The notes under the pieces: model-generated
Seen by the model: the letters and a program-made list of their open reading frames with translations, nothing else
Databases searched by the model: none
What the model was told of the DNA's origin: nothing
Part shown: positions 8,681-16,319 of the stretch, in pieces
Layout of the letters: every line of letters begins with the position of its first letter
How positions within the stretch are numbered: position 1 is the first letter of the stretch
Program-made: the position numbers and the translations under genes
NCBI RefSeq assembly: GCF_023330665.1
Contig: NZ_CP097127.1
Span: forward strand, 1,178,001-1,242,000
Source: Conexibacter sp. S30A1
GTDB lineage: Bacteria; Actinomycetota; Thermoleophilia; Solirubrobacterales; Solirubrobacteraceae
DNA: 64,000 nt
Direction of reading: 5' to 3'

Positions 8681-8744
8681 CTCTGGTCATTCAAAGCGCA
8701 GTGCATCGATCGGGCGCATCGCCGCGGCGCGCCAGGCTGGGTAA
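7398..8744 (+). CDS. tnpB: TnpB RNA-guided nuclease
   Basis: Transposon-encoded RNA-guided DNA nuclease, ancestor-like relative of Cas12. From ATG 7398 it has 448 residues. The N-terminal helical part (GYRYRVYPTDEQAMMLLNQ, CRWVWNEAHALRQ) precedes a beta-barrel region. The RuvC-like site is complete: Asp190 in GVDLGVKAALALSDG, Glu274 in ICVEDLNVKGM and Asp371 in HRDINAALNIL. A zinc finger lies between (Cys342, 345, 361, 364: CSGCG ... CDRCG). The longer frame upstream (to 7209) runs antisense through the neighbour and is not used. The stop lies 64 bases beyond the element end, so the last 20 residues are encoded by the antisense of the host permease gene. It looks catalytically intact. Confidence 0.92.
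   Translation: MFVQAGYRYRVYPTDEQAMMLLNQMGICRWVWNEAHALRQRVWHTEGRSVGYAQLCRHLTVARSESEWLRAGSVDCQQQAIRELCAAYGRTFTARMTTGRKVPLPGPRRKRGSGWKTVRYTRNGYRLDPDGGLLLAGVKGGIIVRWSRGLPSHPTGVSVTLDAAGRWHASLCVEVKETPLSPTGRTVGVDLGVKAALALSDGAVIENPRHLRRRERALARSQRTLARACKGSKNRAKAKMKVARCHAQVRDARRDWQHKATTALVRENDVICVEDLNVKGMSATAKGTIEQPGRNVAQKAGLNRAVLDVGFGTIRSQLVYKASLYGRDLRVVDRWLPSSKTCSGCGHARTKLALSERTYTCDRCGLVLHRDINAALNILAAGLAESQNACGEHVRPRPPRRPGQRSMKQETRRATAGNPFSKEGEEVNSGHSKRSASIGRIAAARQAG
8560..8700 (+). ncRNA. Predicted omega RNA with flanking guide
   Basis: TnpB proteins use an RNA made from the 3' end of their own gene plus the right end of the element, with the guide read from the first host bases outside. Here the region carries an 11-bp GC hairpin (8583-8606) and the right-end hairpin (8651-8670). 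The guide would begin at about 8681 and read CTCTGGTCATTCAAAG. The 5' end is not defined by sequence and is a rough estimate. Confidence 0.5.
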
Positions 8745-9907
8745 GTGCCGAAGAACAGCCCCACGAGCACCGCGGCGCCGAACGCCAGGCCGATCGAGTA
8801 GGGGGCGATCACCGGCGCCACGCCGGCGATCTTGAACTGGCCGCCGATCAGTCCCGCGAGCACACCGGCGACTCCACCGAAGATCGAGACGAGCACCGCC
8901 TCGACCAGAAACTGGGTGAGGATGTCACGCCGCCGTGCGCCGACAGCCTTGCGAATGCCGATCTCGCGCGTGCGCTCGGTGACGGACACGAGCATGATGT
9001 TCATCACGCCAATGCCGCCGACCAACAGCGAGATCGCCGCGACCTCGGCCAGCAGTGTCGTGAACACCTTGTTGCTCGAGTTGGAGGTGGCGAGGATCGA
9101 GCCCTGATTTACGACCTCAAAGTTGCTGGTTGTGCTCGAGCCGGCGCTCGGGGGGTCGAGCGTGTTGAGGATGTCGGTCGCCTCGGTCTGGGCGGCGTTG
9201 ACCGCGTTTGCCGCGCGCGCCTGCACGAGGATCTGGCTGATCGTCCCGTACCCGGTGAGCAGCTCCTGCACGGTTGAGATCGGGGCTGCGGCAAAGTCGT
9301 CCAGGTTGGTGGAGCCGTCGGTCCCCTTGGACACGGTCACACCAATCACCTCGAAGCTCGTGTTGTCGATCTCGACGTTGTCGCCGACCGGGTCGGCGGT
9401 GCCGAAGAGCTCCTGCGCGACCTGCGGCCCGAGCACGAGCACGTCAGCCCTGTCGTTGACCTGCTGGGTGGTGAACCACTTTCCGTAGGCGATCTTGTAG
9501 TCGCGGGCCGAGGCGTAGCTCGGCGTCGTGCCGACGAAGGTGGTTGGGCTGAAGGTGGATGTGCCGTAGGTCAGGGTCACCGACGAGTCCGCCACGACGG
9601 GCGCAACGGCCTTGATGTCGGGGGCCTCGAAGTGGTTCTCGAGCGCCTGAGCGTCGGCGAGCGTGAGCGTGACGCCCACGCTCGCGCCCCGGGCGAAGAA
9701 GCCGCCGAGCGTCGGCGCGGCTGTGACGGTCAGCGTGTTGGCGCCCAGCGCGTCGATCTGTGCCTGCACCGCCGCCGAGGACCCGGTGCCGACGGCGACC
9801 AGCACGATCACCGAGCCGACGCCGATCATCAGCCCGAGCATCGTGAGCGCGGTTCGCAGCTTGTTAGCCGCCAGGCCGCTCAGCGCAACCGCAAGCACCT
9901 CGGTCAT
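8687..9907 (-). CDS. MacB/FtsX-family ABC transporter permease
   Basis: Membrane subunit of a MacB-type ABC transporter, which works with the ATPase and HlyD-type adaptor encoded upstream. The 406 residues show the family order: an N-terminal membrane helix (ALTMLGLMIGVGSVIVLVAVGTG), a large extracytoplasmic MacB_PCD domain (about 45-270), then three C-terminal helices in the FtsX domain, with GGIGVMNIMLVSVTERTREIGIRKAVGA and the ending AAAMRPIDALRFE. The ATG overlaps the ATPase stop (ATGA). Its 3' end is overlapped, antisense, by 58 bases of tnpB reading frame, and the TnpB element starts seven bases past its stop. The gene itself is intact. Confidence 0.93.
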   Translation of the reverse strand: MTEVLAVALSGLAANKLRTALTMLGLMIGVGSVIVLVAVGTGSSAAVQAQIDALGANTLTVTAAPTLGGFFARGASVGVTLTLADAQALENHFEAPDIKAVAPVVADSSVTLTYGTSTFSPTTFVGTTPSYASARDYKIAYGKWFTTQQVNDRADVLVLGPQVAQELFGTADPVGDNVEIDNTSFEVIGVTVSKGTDGSTNLDDFAAAPISTVQELLTGYGTISQILVQARAANAVNAAQTEATDILNTLDPPSAGSSTTSNFEVVNQGSILATSNSSNKVFTTLLAEVAAISLLVGGIGVMNIMLVSVTERTREIGIRKAVGARRRDILTQFLVEAVLVSIFGGVAGVLAGLIGGQFKIAGVAPVIAPYSIGLAFGAAVLVGLFFGTYPAWRAAAMRPIDALRFE

Positions 9908-10713
9908 GGCCTCGTCGCCTCAGTCTGGGTCGCGGCGGCGCTGTCTGAGACCATGCGGCCGTCGCGCAGGCGGATCACACGGCGGGCGTGCGCCGCGACC
10001 TCCTCCTCATGGGTGATCAGCACGATCGTCCGGCCCTGGCGGTTGAGGTGGGCGAAGACCTCGAGCACCTCCCGCGTTGAGCTCGAGTCAAGGTTGCCGG
10101 TCGGCTCGTCGGCGAGGATCAGCGCGGGATTGGTGACAAGCGCCCGCGCCAGCGCCACCCGCTGCTGCTGGCCACCGGAGAGCTCGGATGGCATGTGGCC
10201 GGTGCGGTCGCTCAGACCGACCATCGCCAGTGCCGTCTTGGCCCGCTGCGCGCGCTCGGCCTTGGGCAGACCCGCATACTGCAGCGGCAACGCCACGTTG
10301 GCCAGCGCACGCGTTCGCGGGATCAGGTTGAAGGACTGGAAGACGAAGCCGATGTAGCGGTTTCGCAGGTCCGAGAGGTCGTCCTCGTCGAGCCCCGCGA
10401 CGTCCACCCCGTTGATCCGGTAGCTGCCCGCACTGGGCGTGTCCAGGCAGCCGAGGATGTGCATCAGCGTGCTCTTGCCGCTGCCCGACGGTCCCATGAT
10501 CGCCACGTATTCGCCCTGCTCGATCTGCAGGCTGACACCGCGCAGGGCGCGCACGACGATGCCGCCGAGCTCATAGCGCTTGCGGACATCGCGCACGTCG
10601 ATCACCGGCCCGCGCGTACGCGGCCCAACCGAGCTGCGCCGCTGTCCAGATGCGCCTGGCGCGCCGCCGGCGGCTGACGGCTCGCGTCTGCGCGATCGCC
10701 AGGCCAGGCTCAT
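9904..10713 (-). CDS. MacB-type ABC transporter ATPase
   Basis: Cytoplasmic ATPase of the same exporter, 269 residues. Walker A is GPSGSGKST, the Q-loop region is FVFQSFNLIPRTRALANVAL, the signature is LSGGQQQR, Walker B is ALILADEPTGNLDS and the switch His is in IVLITHEEEVAAHA. The sequence LDEDDLSDLRNRYIGFVFQ is characteristic of the LolD/MacB group. It has about 35 extra N-terminal basic and Gly-rich residues before the domain. Both ends are coupled by ATGA overlaps: its start with the stop of the HlyD-type adaptor and its stop with the permease start. The operon therefore runs adaptor, ATPase, permease. Confidence 0.95.
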   Translation of the reverse strand: MSLAWRSRRREPSAAGGAPGASGQRRSSVGPRTRGPVIDVRDVRKRYELGGIVVRALRGVSLQIEQGEYVAIMGPSGSGKSTLMHILGCLDTPSAGSYRINGVDVAGLDEDDLSDLRNRYIGFVFQSFNLIPRTRALANVALPLQYAGLPKAERAQRAKTALAMVGLSDRTGHMPSELSGGQQQRVALARALVTNPALILADEPTGNLDSSSTREVLEVFAHLNRQGRTIVLITHEEEVAAHARRVIRLRDGRMVSDSAAATQTEATRP

Positions 10714-12437
10714 CCGGCACCCCCGCCGAACAGCGCCCGGAAGCCGGCCGCACCGCCGCCCCCTGCGCCGGCGAACCCGCCCGCGCCGGCGAACCCTCCG
10801 GCCCCGGCGAAGCCGCTCGTGGAGCTGGTGGTGGAAGTGGTGGTCGTCCCGAGCGCCGGCAGCGTGATCTTGACCTGCAGCTGCTGGCCGCTCTTCAAGC
10901 CGCTGAGGATCTGGGTTCGGGAGCTTCCCCGGAGCCCGACGACCACCGTCTGGGCGCTCACCTTGCCGTTCTTGACCACCTCGACGACCGCGTCCGTACC
11001 GGCGCCCGTGATCGCGTCGTTTGGCACGGTCACGCCCTCGGCCTGGCTGGTCACGATCGTGGCGGTGGCGCTCATCCCCGGCAGAACCTTGGGGTTGCTC
11101 TGGTCGACGGAGATGGTCGCGTTGTAGGTGACCACGCCGCTTGAGTCAGAGCCAAGTGGCGAGATCGAGCTGACCTTGCCCGCCAGCTCGACACCGCTCA
11201 GCGGCGTGATCGAGACCGTGGCAGGCTGGCCCACCTTGACGCTCGAGACCTGGTCTTCGCTCAGCGAGACGGTCATCGTCATGGTGCTGTCGTTGATCAG
11301 CTCCACGAAGCCGGAGCTCGAGCTCGTGCCGCTCGCGCTGGTGCCCAGGCCGCTTGCGCCGGACGTGGTGCTCGCGGCGCTCGACGCCGCGGCGCCGCTC
11401 GCGCTGGCGCCACCCGAGACGCTCTGGCCGATCGTGTCGGCGGCGAGCGAGGCGACCATGCCGCTCGCCGGCGCGTACAGCTTGGTCTCGGCGAGCGCCT
11501 GCTCGTCGGCCTTGACCGTCGCCCGCGCAGCCTCAACCTCAACCTTAGCCTGCTGGATCTGTGCCGCCGTGGGCTTGGTCGTAGTCGTGGTCGTGATCGC
11601 AGCCGTCGTCCGGACGCCGGTCGTGGTCGTGCCAGACGTGGCCTGCTTCGAGCTCCCTGTGGACGTCGTGGAGCTGGTTGGCGTCTTGGTCGCTTTGGAT
11701 GTGCTCGTCGTCCTGCTGGACGTCGGCGTCTTGGACTTGGCGGGGCTGGTCGTCTTGCCCGTCGTCGTCGTGCTCGTGGTCGTCGTCGTGGGGGGGACGG
11801 TCTGCGTCGTGGTGTCAGCCGCGGTGGGGGCAGTCGAAGTGGGGACAGTCGACGTGGTCGTCGGCGTCGACGGGGTCGTGCCTGTGAACGTCTGCGTGCC
11901 GGAGCCGTGGCTCAGCAGCTCGGCTCCACGGACCGCCGCCGCGCTGGCGACAACCGACGCGGCGCTTGCCGCACTCGTCCCACCGGCAGCCGCAGATCCG
12001 GACGATGAGCCGCCCGAGCTCGACGCACCCGAGCTGCTGCTCGCGGTCCCGTCCTCCACCTGGGTCAGATTGTCCTGCGCCGAGGTCAGGCTGGCGCGCG
12101 CCTCCGCCAGCGTGAGCTCCGCCGCGGACGGGTCTAGCTTGGCCAGCAGCTGTCCCTTCTTGACGTGCTCACCGACCTTCACGTAGACGGCCTCAAGCGT
12201 CCCGGAGGTGCCGAAGTTGAGCGTGTCGTCGATGCCCGGCTCAACCGTGCCGCTGCCCGCGACCGTGGCCTGGACGACACCATCTGTCGCGCTCACATCC
12301 TCGGTGGAGGTTCGGGCGGAGCTGGTCGCCGGCGCCCCCAGCTGCGTGATCGCGAAGATGATGATGGCGGCCGCGGCGGCCGCGAGCAGCGCGACATACC
12401 ACCGCGGCACAACGCGCCTGCTGCGCTGTTGGTTCAT
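10710..12437 (-). CDS. HlyD/MacA-type membrane fusion protein with Ser/Thr-rich insert
   Basis: Periplasm-facing adaptor of a MacB-like exporter, 575 residues from ATG 12437; a GTG at 12461 would add eight. One membrane anchor (YVALLAAAAAAIIIFAITQL) is followed by the first lipoyl half (YVKVGEHVKKGQLLAKLDPS), a short helix, then an insert of roughly 170 residues made of Ser, Thr, Ala, Gly and Pro with Lys-Thr repeats. Next come the second helix, the second lipoyl half (TKLYAPASGMVASLAADTIG) and the beta-barrel domain. It ends in repeated GFAGAG units. The insert takes the place where coiled-coil hairpins usually sit, and it looks like a flexible or glycosylated wall-spanning linker. In a Gram-positive cell there is no TolC partner. 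Confidence 0.88.
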   Translation of the reverse strand: MNQQRSRRVVPRWYVALLAAAAAAIIIFAITQLGAPATSSARTSTEDVSATDGVVQATVAGSGTVEPGIDDTLNFGTSGTLEAVYVKVGEHVKKGQLLAKLDPSAAELTLAEARASLTSAQDNLTQVEDGTASSSSGASSSGGSSSGSAAAGGTSAASAASVVASAAAVRGAELLSHGSGTQTFTGTTPSTPTTTSTVPTSTAPTAADTTTQTVPPTTTTTSTTTTGKTTSPAKSKTPTSSRTTSTSKATKTPTSSTTSTGSSKQATSGTTTTGVRTTAAITTTTTTKPTAAQIQQAKVEVEAARATVKADEQALAETKLYAPASGMVASLAADTIGQSVSGGASASGAAASSAASTTSGASGLGTSASGTSSSSGFVELINDSTMTMTVSLSEDQVSSVKVGQPATVSITPLSGVELAGKVSSISPLGSDSSGVVTYNATISVDQSNPKVLPGMSATATIVTSQAEGVTVPNDAITGAGTDAVVEVVKNGKVSAQTVVVGLRGSSRTQILSGLKSGQQLQVKITLPALGTTTTSTTSSTSGFAGAGGFAGAGGFAGAGGGGAAGFRALFGGGAG

Positions 12438-12461
12438 GAAGCCTGAATCTACGATCGCCAC

Positions 12462-12500
12462 ATGAGAAATCGCTCATAGAAGCCGAAGAGCTTCGACTCA
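12462..12500 (-). promoter_or_regulatory. Inverted repeats upstream of the efflux operon
   Basis: Just upstream of the adaptor gene lie ATGAG-N6-CTCAT (12462-12477) and a 12-bp palindrome CGAAGAGCTTCG (12484-12495). They sit between the sensor kinase stop and the adaptor start, so they could be an operator for the neighbouring response regulator. No promoter boxes stand out, and the operon could also be read through from the kinase. Confidence 0.3.
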
Positions 12501-12563
12501 CCGCGACGCTCGCGCAGGCGGCCGTGGGCGCTCGCCACACCGGGCAGCTCACGCCCGGCGATG

Positions 12564-13796
12564 TCAGTTCTGTGTAAGCGCGCGCATCCGGTGCGGAACC
12601 GACGGCCGCGGCGGCGCACCGGGAGCAGCTGCGAGGCTCACGTGAACCTGCAAGCCACCGTCGGCGGGAGCCGTCAGCTCGACGGTCCCGCCGTGAACCT
12701 TCACCACCGAGGCGACGATCGAAAGCCCCAGGCCGAAACCACCGCCCGTGCGGCTCAGACGTCGGAACGGCTCCGTTAACGAGCCAACCTCAGCCGGGTC
12801 GATCACCGGCCCGTCGTTGCGGACCAGCAACTCCGTGCGCCCATCCTGGGACCAGGTCGCGATCATCAGGCTGCCGCCCGGCAGGTTGTAGGCGATCGCG
12901 TTCTGGATCAGGTTCGCGAGCATGCGCTCCAAAAGCGCCGGGTCGCCCGACGTCGGCGCCGGCCCGAGGTTGCTCGTGATCCTGATCCCCGCCTGGTCGG
13001 CGGCGCGGTGCAGGTCGGTGATGCACCCGGCCGCGAGCTCGCCCAGGTCGACCGTCTCGGCGCTGTGGGAGACCGCCTCGCTGCGCGCGAGAAAGAGCAG
13101 CGCCTCGATCAGCGCCTCGGTGCGGTCGACGGTCTCCCTGACCGCCTCACCCATCGCCCGTAGCTCACCGACATCCGCCCGCTGATCGGCCAGCGCCACG
13201 TCAATCTCGGTACGCATGACCGCAAGTGGGGTGCGCAGCTCGTGCGAGGCGTTGGCGACAAAGTGCCGCTGGCTGGCGAAGGCGCCGTCCAGGCGCACCA
13301 GCATCCGGTCGAAGGTGTCGGCGAGCTCCTTGAGCTCGTCCTCGGGTCCCTCAAGCGCGATGCGCTCGCCCAGATTCTCGCCCGAGACGCGCTGGGCCGC
13401 GGCGATGATCGACCGCAGCGGTGAGAGCGCACGCCCCGCCATCCACCAGCCGAGCGCGACCGAGATGCCGGTCATGCCGACGAGGGCGGCGCCGTACTCG
13501 AGCAGCAGGCGGTGCAAAGCGGCGTCCACCGCCTGCTGGTAGCCCGCCTGAAACGCCCGCACATCCTCTCCGACCGGCACCGGCTGACGCCCGAACAGCG
13601 CGCGATACTGCCCAAACAGCGAGTGGTAGAGGGAGGGGCCGAGCCCGAGCGCCTCCGCGTGGAAGCTGTGGCGGTGCGCGAGGTTCTGACGCACCAGCAG
13701 GTAACCGATGCTCAGCATCGCGACGGAGCTGATCAAAAAGACGCCACCGTAGATCAGGGTCAGTCGCAACCGGATGGTGCGGGCCCTGAGCCTCAT
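12564..13796 (-). CDS. Sensor histidine kinase (OmpR-system type)
   Basis: Membrane sensor kinase of 410 residues. Membrane segments at about 12-34 and 101-120 flank a small outer domain of some 65 residues. A HAMP linker (ALSPLRSIIAAAQRVSGENL) leads to the dimerisation domain, with the phospho-accepting His185 in NASHELRTPLAVM, and the ATPase domain has N (NLIQNAIAYN), G1 and G2 boxes (FGLGLSIVASVVKVHGG). The two genes of the pair are two bases apart, regulator first. Located directly upstream of the exporter genes and in the same direction, it probably senses an envelope stress or antibiotic and tunes that exporter. The signal is not identifiable. Confidence 0.93.
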   Translation of the reverse strand: MRLRARTIRLRLTLIYGGVFLISSVAMLSIGYLLVRQNLAHRHSFHAEALGLGPSLYHSLFGQYRALFGRQPVPVGEDVRAFQAGYQQAVDAALHRLLLEYGAALVGMTGISVALGWWMAGRALSPLRSIIAAAQRVSGENLGERIALEGPEDELKELADTFDRMLVRLDGAFASQRHFVANASHELRTPLAVMRTEIDVALADQRADVGELRAMGEAVRETVDRTEALIEALLFLARSEAVSHSAETVDLGELAAGCITDLHRAADQAGIRITSNLGPAPTSGDPALLERMLANLIQNAIAYNLPGGSLMIATWSQDGRTELLVRNDGPVIDPAEVGSLTEPFRRLSRTGGGFGLGLSIVASVVKVHGGTVELTAPADGGLQVHVSLAAAPGAPPRPSVPHRMRALTQN

Positions 13797-13798
13797 CG

Positions 13799-14455
13799 CT
13801 ACGCCATACGGTAGCCAACGCCGATGACCGTCTCGACGACCGACGGCTCGCCGAGCTTACGCCGCAGCGTCATGATCGTCATCCGCACGACGTTGGTGAA
13901 CGGATCCGTGTGCTCGTCCCAGACGCGTTCCAGGAGCTCCTCGGCCGAGACGGTCGCGCCATCGGCCACCATCAGCGCCTCGAGCACCGCAAGCTCCTTG
14001 CGGGCGAGCTCGACCGGCTGGCCGGCGCGCGTGACGCTGCGTCTGCCGGGGTCAAGCTCGATGTCACCATGGCGCAGCACCGGCGGGCGGATCGTGGCTG
14101 TGCGGCGACTGAGCGCCCGGATCCGGGCCACCAGCTCGGCGAAGCGAAAGGGCTTGGCCATGTAGTCGTCGGCGCCAAGCGAGAGCCCCTCGACGACGTC
14201 GGAGAGCTCGCCCGCCGCGGTCAGCATGATGACCGCGGTCTGGGGCCGCTCGCGGCGCAGTGCACGGCACACCTCGTCGCCGTGCAGCTTTGGCAGGTCA
14301 CGGTCAAGGACCATCACGTCGTAGCGCACGACGCGGGCCTTTGCCAGTGCGTCCTGGCCGTCGCCTGAGAGGTCCACGGCCATGCCTTCGCGCCGCAGGC
14401 CTCGAGCGATGGCGTCAGCCAGTCGCCGCTCGTCTTCCACCACCAGAACACGCAT
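13799..14455 (-). CDS. OmpR-family response regulator
   Basis: DNA-binding response regulator, 218 residues. The receiver domain has acidic residues in VVEDERRLAD, the phospho-acceptor Asp51 in VMVLDRDLPKLHG and the conserved Lys in ADDYMAKPFRFAELVARI. The C-terminal winged helix (about 125-218) shows ELARKELAVLEALM and VRMTIMTLRRKLGEP. It is the first gene of the minus-strand series regulator, kinase, adaptor, ATPase, permease, so the whole set may be one regulon. An inverted repeat just upstream may be its own binding site. Confidence 0.95.
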   Translation of the reverse strand: MRVLVVEDERRLADAIARGLRREGMAVDLSGDGQDALAKARVVRYDVMVLDRDLPKLHGDEVCRALRRERPQTAVIMLTAAGELSDVVEGLSLGADDYMAKPFRFAELVARIRALSRRTATIRPPVLRHGDIELDPGRRSVTRAGQPVELARKELAVLEALMVADGATVSAEELLERVWDEHTDPFTNVVRMTIMTLRRKLGEPSVVETVIGVGYRMA

Positions 14456-14499
14456 CTCAGGTAGACCCTTACGCCCGTTGGTAAGAGCAATATAACCGC
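14456..14499 (-). promoter_or_regulatory. Candidate promoter/operator of the two-component operon
   Basis: Short gap before the response regulator. On the minus strand it holds a TATATT hexamer that could serve as a -10 box, then the inverted repeat CTTAC-N8-GTAAG (14468-14485), which would suit autoregulation. Weak evidence: no clear -35 box. Confidence 0.35.
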
Positions 14500-15696
14500 T
14501 CAGACTTCGTCAGACAGGACCTCGAAGCGGATGCCGGCGCGCTGCAGGCGCCGAATCAGCGGATGCCCCAGCGCCAGCGCCGGCGTCAGCTGTCCGCCGC
14601 CCCTTGCCGGCAGGTCATCGTCAAAGGCCAGCGCGAATGCCGATTCAGCCAGCATCTTGGCCGTCTCGTCATAACCGGGGTCTCCCCCGGACACGGACGT
14701 GACCAGCCGCCGGCGACGCCTGGGCGACCCATGATCGGCGATGAAGGTGACCTTGAAGCGCGAGCGTGCCCGGCGCTCGGCGCTCGGTCCCTCACCGGCC
14801 CTGCGGTAGGTGAGCACCAGTCGCCTGGTCGGCCCGAACTGCGCCAGCGTGAGCAGCACCGGCAGCCCCGCGTAGAGCGCGATAGTGCGGCCCAGCCGAC
14901 GGGTCACGACGTAGTGCGCGTAGGTGAACTCGGGGCCATAGGCGCTGTCAAGCCGCGCACTGCGCAGCACGTGGCGGGCGTCGATCAGCGGCGCCGGGAC
15001 AACCCAGCCCCCGACCAGCGACTCGCGGTGCGGGCGGGCCTGGGCGCTGCGCACCGTGCGCCCCTCGGCGATCACCCCGTCGGGCGCGTGGCGCTCGATC
15101 GCGCGCCGCTGACGCGAGACGCGTCCGGCCTCCTGAAAGCGTGCGAGCGCGTTGACCGCCGAGCGCAGGGTGCCGCCGGAGATGGAGCCGTTGGACTGGC
15201 CAAAGCCGGCCAGCGCGACCGGCTCGCCGGCGGCGAGCTGGCTCACGGTGAACAGCGCCCCGAGGTCGAAGGGGATTGACTCATATCCGCAGGAGTGCAC
15301 GAGCCGCGCGCCGCTCTCGCGCGCCTGCTCGTGGTAGCGCAGATACATCAGATCGACGAACTCGGACTCGCCGCTGATGTCCAGGTAGTCGGTCCCGGCG
15401 GCGGCGCACGCAGCCACGAGCGGCTCACCGTGGGTCAGGAAGGGGCCGACGGTGGAGATCGCCACGCGGGTCGACTGGGCCAGTGCCCGGATCGACTCGG
15501 GGTCGCTGACGTCGGCGACCACCAGCCCCACCGCAGGGTCACCGAGCCTGGCAGCGAGCGCCTCGAGCTTCTGGGGGCTGCGGCCGGCCAGCGCGAGCTT
15601 CGCTCCGGGCGGCGCGTTGGCCACCAGGTACTCGGCGGTCAGGGCGCCGGTGAAGCCGGTGGCGCCGAACAGGGCGATGTCGAACCTGCGTTCCAC
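14500..15696 (-). CDS. Saccharopine-dehydrogenase-like / trans-acting enoyl reductase family protein
   Basis: NAD(P)-binding reductase of 398 residues. The N-terminus FDIALFGATGFTGALTAEYL is the Rossmann GxxGxxG of the saccharopine dehydrogenase-like family; VSTVGPFLTHGEPLVAACAA and YLDISGE are further family blocks. Actinobacterial members include the mycobacterial trans-acting enoyl reductase used for phthiocerol and phenolphthiocerol lipids, so a lipid role is plausible here. The middle has HSCGYESIPFDLGALFT, and the region around 270-290 is hydrophobic as in the membrane-associated members. The GTG start places the Rossmann motif at residue 6. It is divergent from the GNAT gene. No lipid synthase lies next to it, so the substrate stays open. 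Confidence 0.8.
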   Translation of the reverse strand: MERRFDIALFGATGFTGALTAEYLVANAPPGAKLALAGRSPQKLEALAARLGDPAVGLVVADVSDPESIRALAQSTRVAISTVGPFLTHGEPLVAACAAAGTDYLDISGESEFVDLMYLRYHEQARESGARLVHSCGYESIPFDLGALFTVSQLAAGEPVALAGFGQSNGSISGGTLRSAVNALARFQEAGRVSRQRRAIERHAPDGVIAEGRTVRSAQARPHRESLVGGWVVPAPLIDARHVLRSARLDSAYGPEFTYAHYVVTRRLGRTIALYAGLPVLLTLAQFGPTRRLVLTYRRAGEGPSAERRARSRFKVTFIADHGSPRRRRRLVTSVSGGDPGYDETAKMLAESAFALAFDDDLPARGGGQLTPALALGHPLIRRLQRAGIRFEVLSDEV

Positions 15697-15758
15697 CGCC
15701 GCGACTTTACAGCGGTGAGCCGGCCCGGCCCGCGCGCGGCGCAGGCGATAATCGCCGG

Positions 15759-16319
15759 GTGCTGATCCGAGCCGCCATGCCGCAGGATGCAGGCGCCTGC
15801 CTTGCGATCTACGCGCCGCATGTGAGCGCCGGCGCGACCAGCTTCGAGGAGGTACCGCCCACCGTCGATGAGTTCGCGCTGCGGATCAGGCGCATTCTGC
15901 GCACGCACGCGTTCCTGGTGGCAGAGGCCGACGGCGAGCTCGCAGCCTTCGCCTACGCCGGGCCCTACCGCGAGCGGCCCGCCTACCGCTGGAGCGCCGA
16001 GGTCAGTGTCTACGTCGCTGCGCGCCATCACCGTAAGGGCGTGGCGAAGGGGCTGTACCGCACGCTCTTTGAGCTGCTCGAGCAGCAGGGCTACAGGCAG
16101 CTCCTGGCCGCGGTGGCGCTGCCCAACCCGGCAAGCATAAGGCTCCACCACAGCCTTGGCTTCGCCGATGTTGGTGTGTTTTGCAACGTCGGCTGGAAGG
16201 CCGGAGCGTGGCGGGATGTCGCCTGGTTGCAACGCCCGCTCGGCCGCCCACCCACCGAGACCAGCGCGCCGCCCTCGCCCGGCGCCCCGGTCAGACTGAG
16301 CGGCCCGGTCGAGATCTGA
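15759..16319 (+). CDS. GNAT N-acetyltransferase, phosphinothricin acetyltransferase-like
   Basis: Acetyl-CoA dependent N-acetyltransferase, 186 residues. The start IRAAMPQDAGACLAIYAPHV, the block SFEEVPPTVDEF, the segment FAYAGPYRERPAYRWSAEVSVYV and the acetyl-CoA loop RHHRKGVAKGLYRTLF are characteristic of the PAT/Bar/YncA group, which acetylates phosphinothricin, methionine sulfone or related amino acids. The GTG start has a weak ribosome binding site but leaves the correct N-terminus. The last 30 residues, rich in Pro and Ser, extend past the fold and overlap the convergent oxidoreductase gene by 29 bases. Resistance or housekeeping use cannot be told apart from sequence. Confidence 0.88.
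   Translation: MLIRAAMPQDAGACLAIYAPHVSAGATSFEEVPPTVDEFALRIRRILRTHAFLVAEADGELAAFAYAGPYRERPAYRWSAEVSVYVAARHHRKGVAKGLYRTLFELLEQQGYRQLLAAVALPNPASIRLHHSLGFADVGVFCNVGWKAGAWRDVAWLQRPLGRPPTETSAPPSPGAPVRLSGPVEI

Noticed and set aside
7287-8690. 467-codon open frame antisense to tnpB
   Set aside because: High-GC antisense shadow; the other strand encodes a complete TnpB with all catalytic residues.
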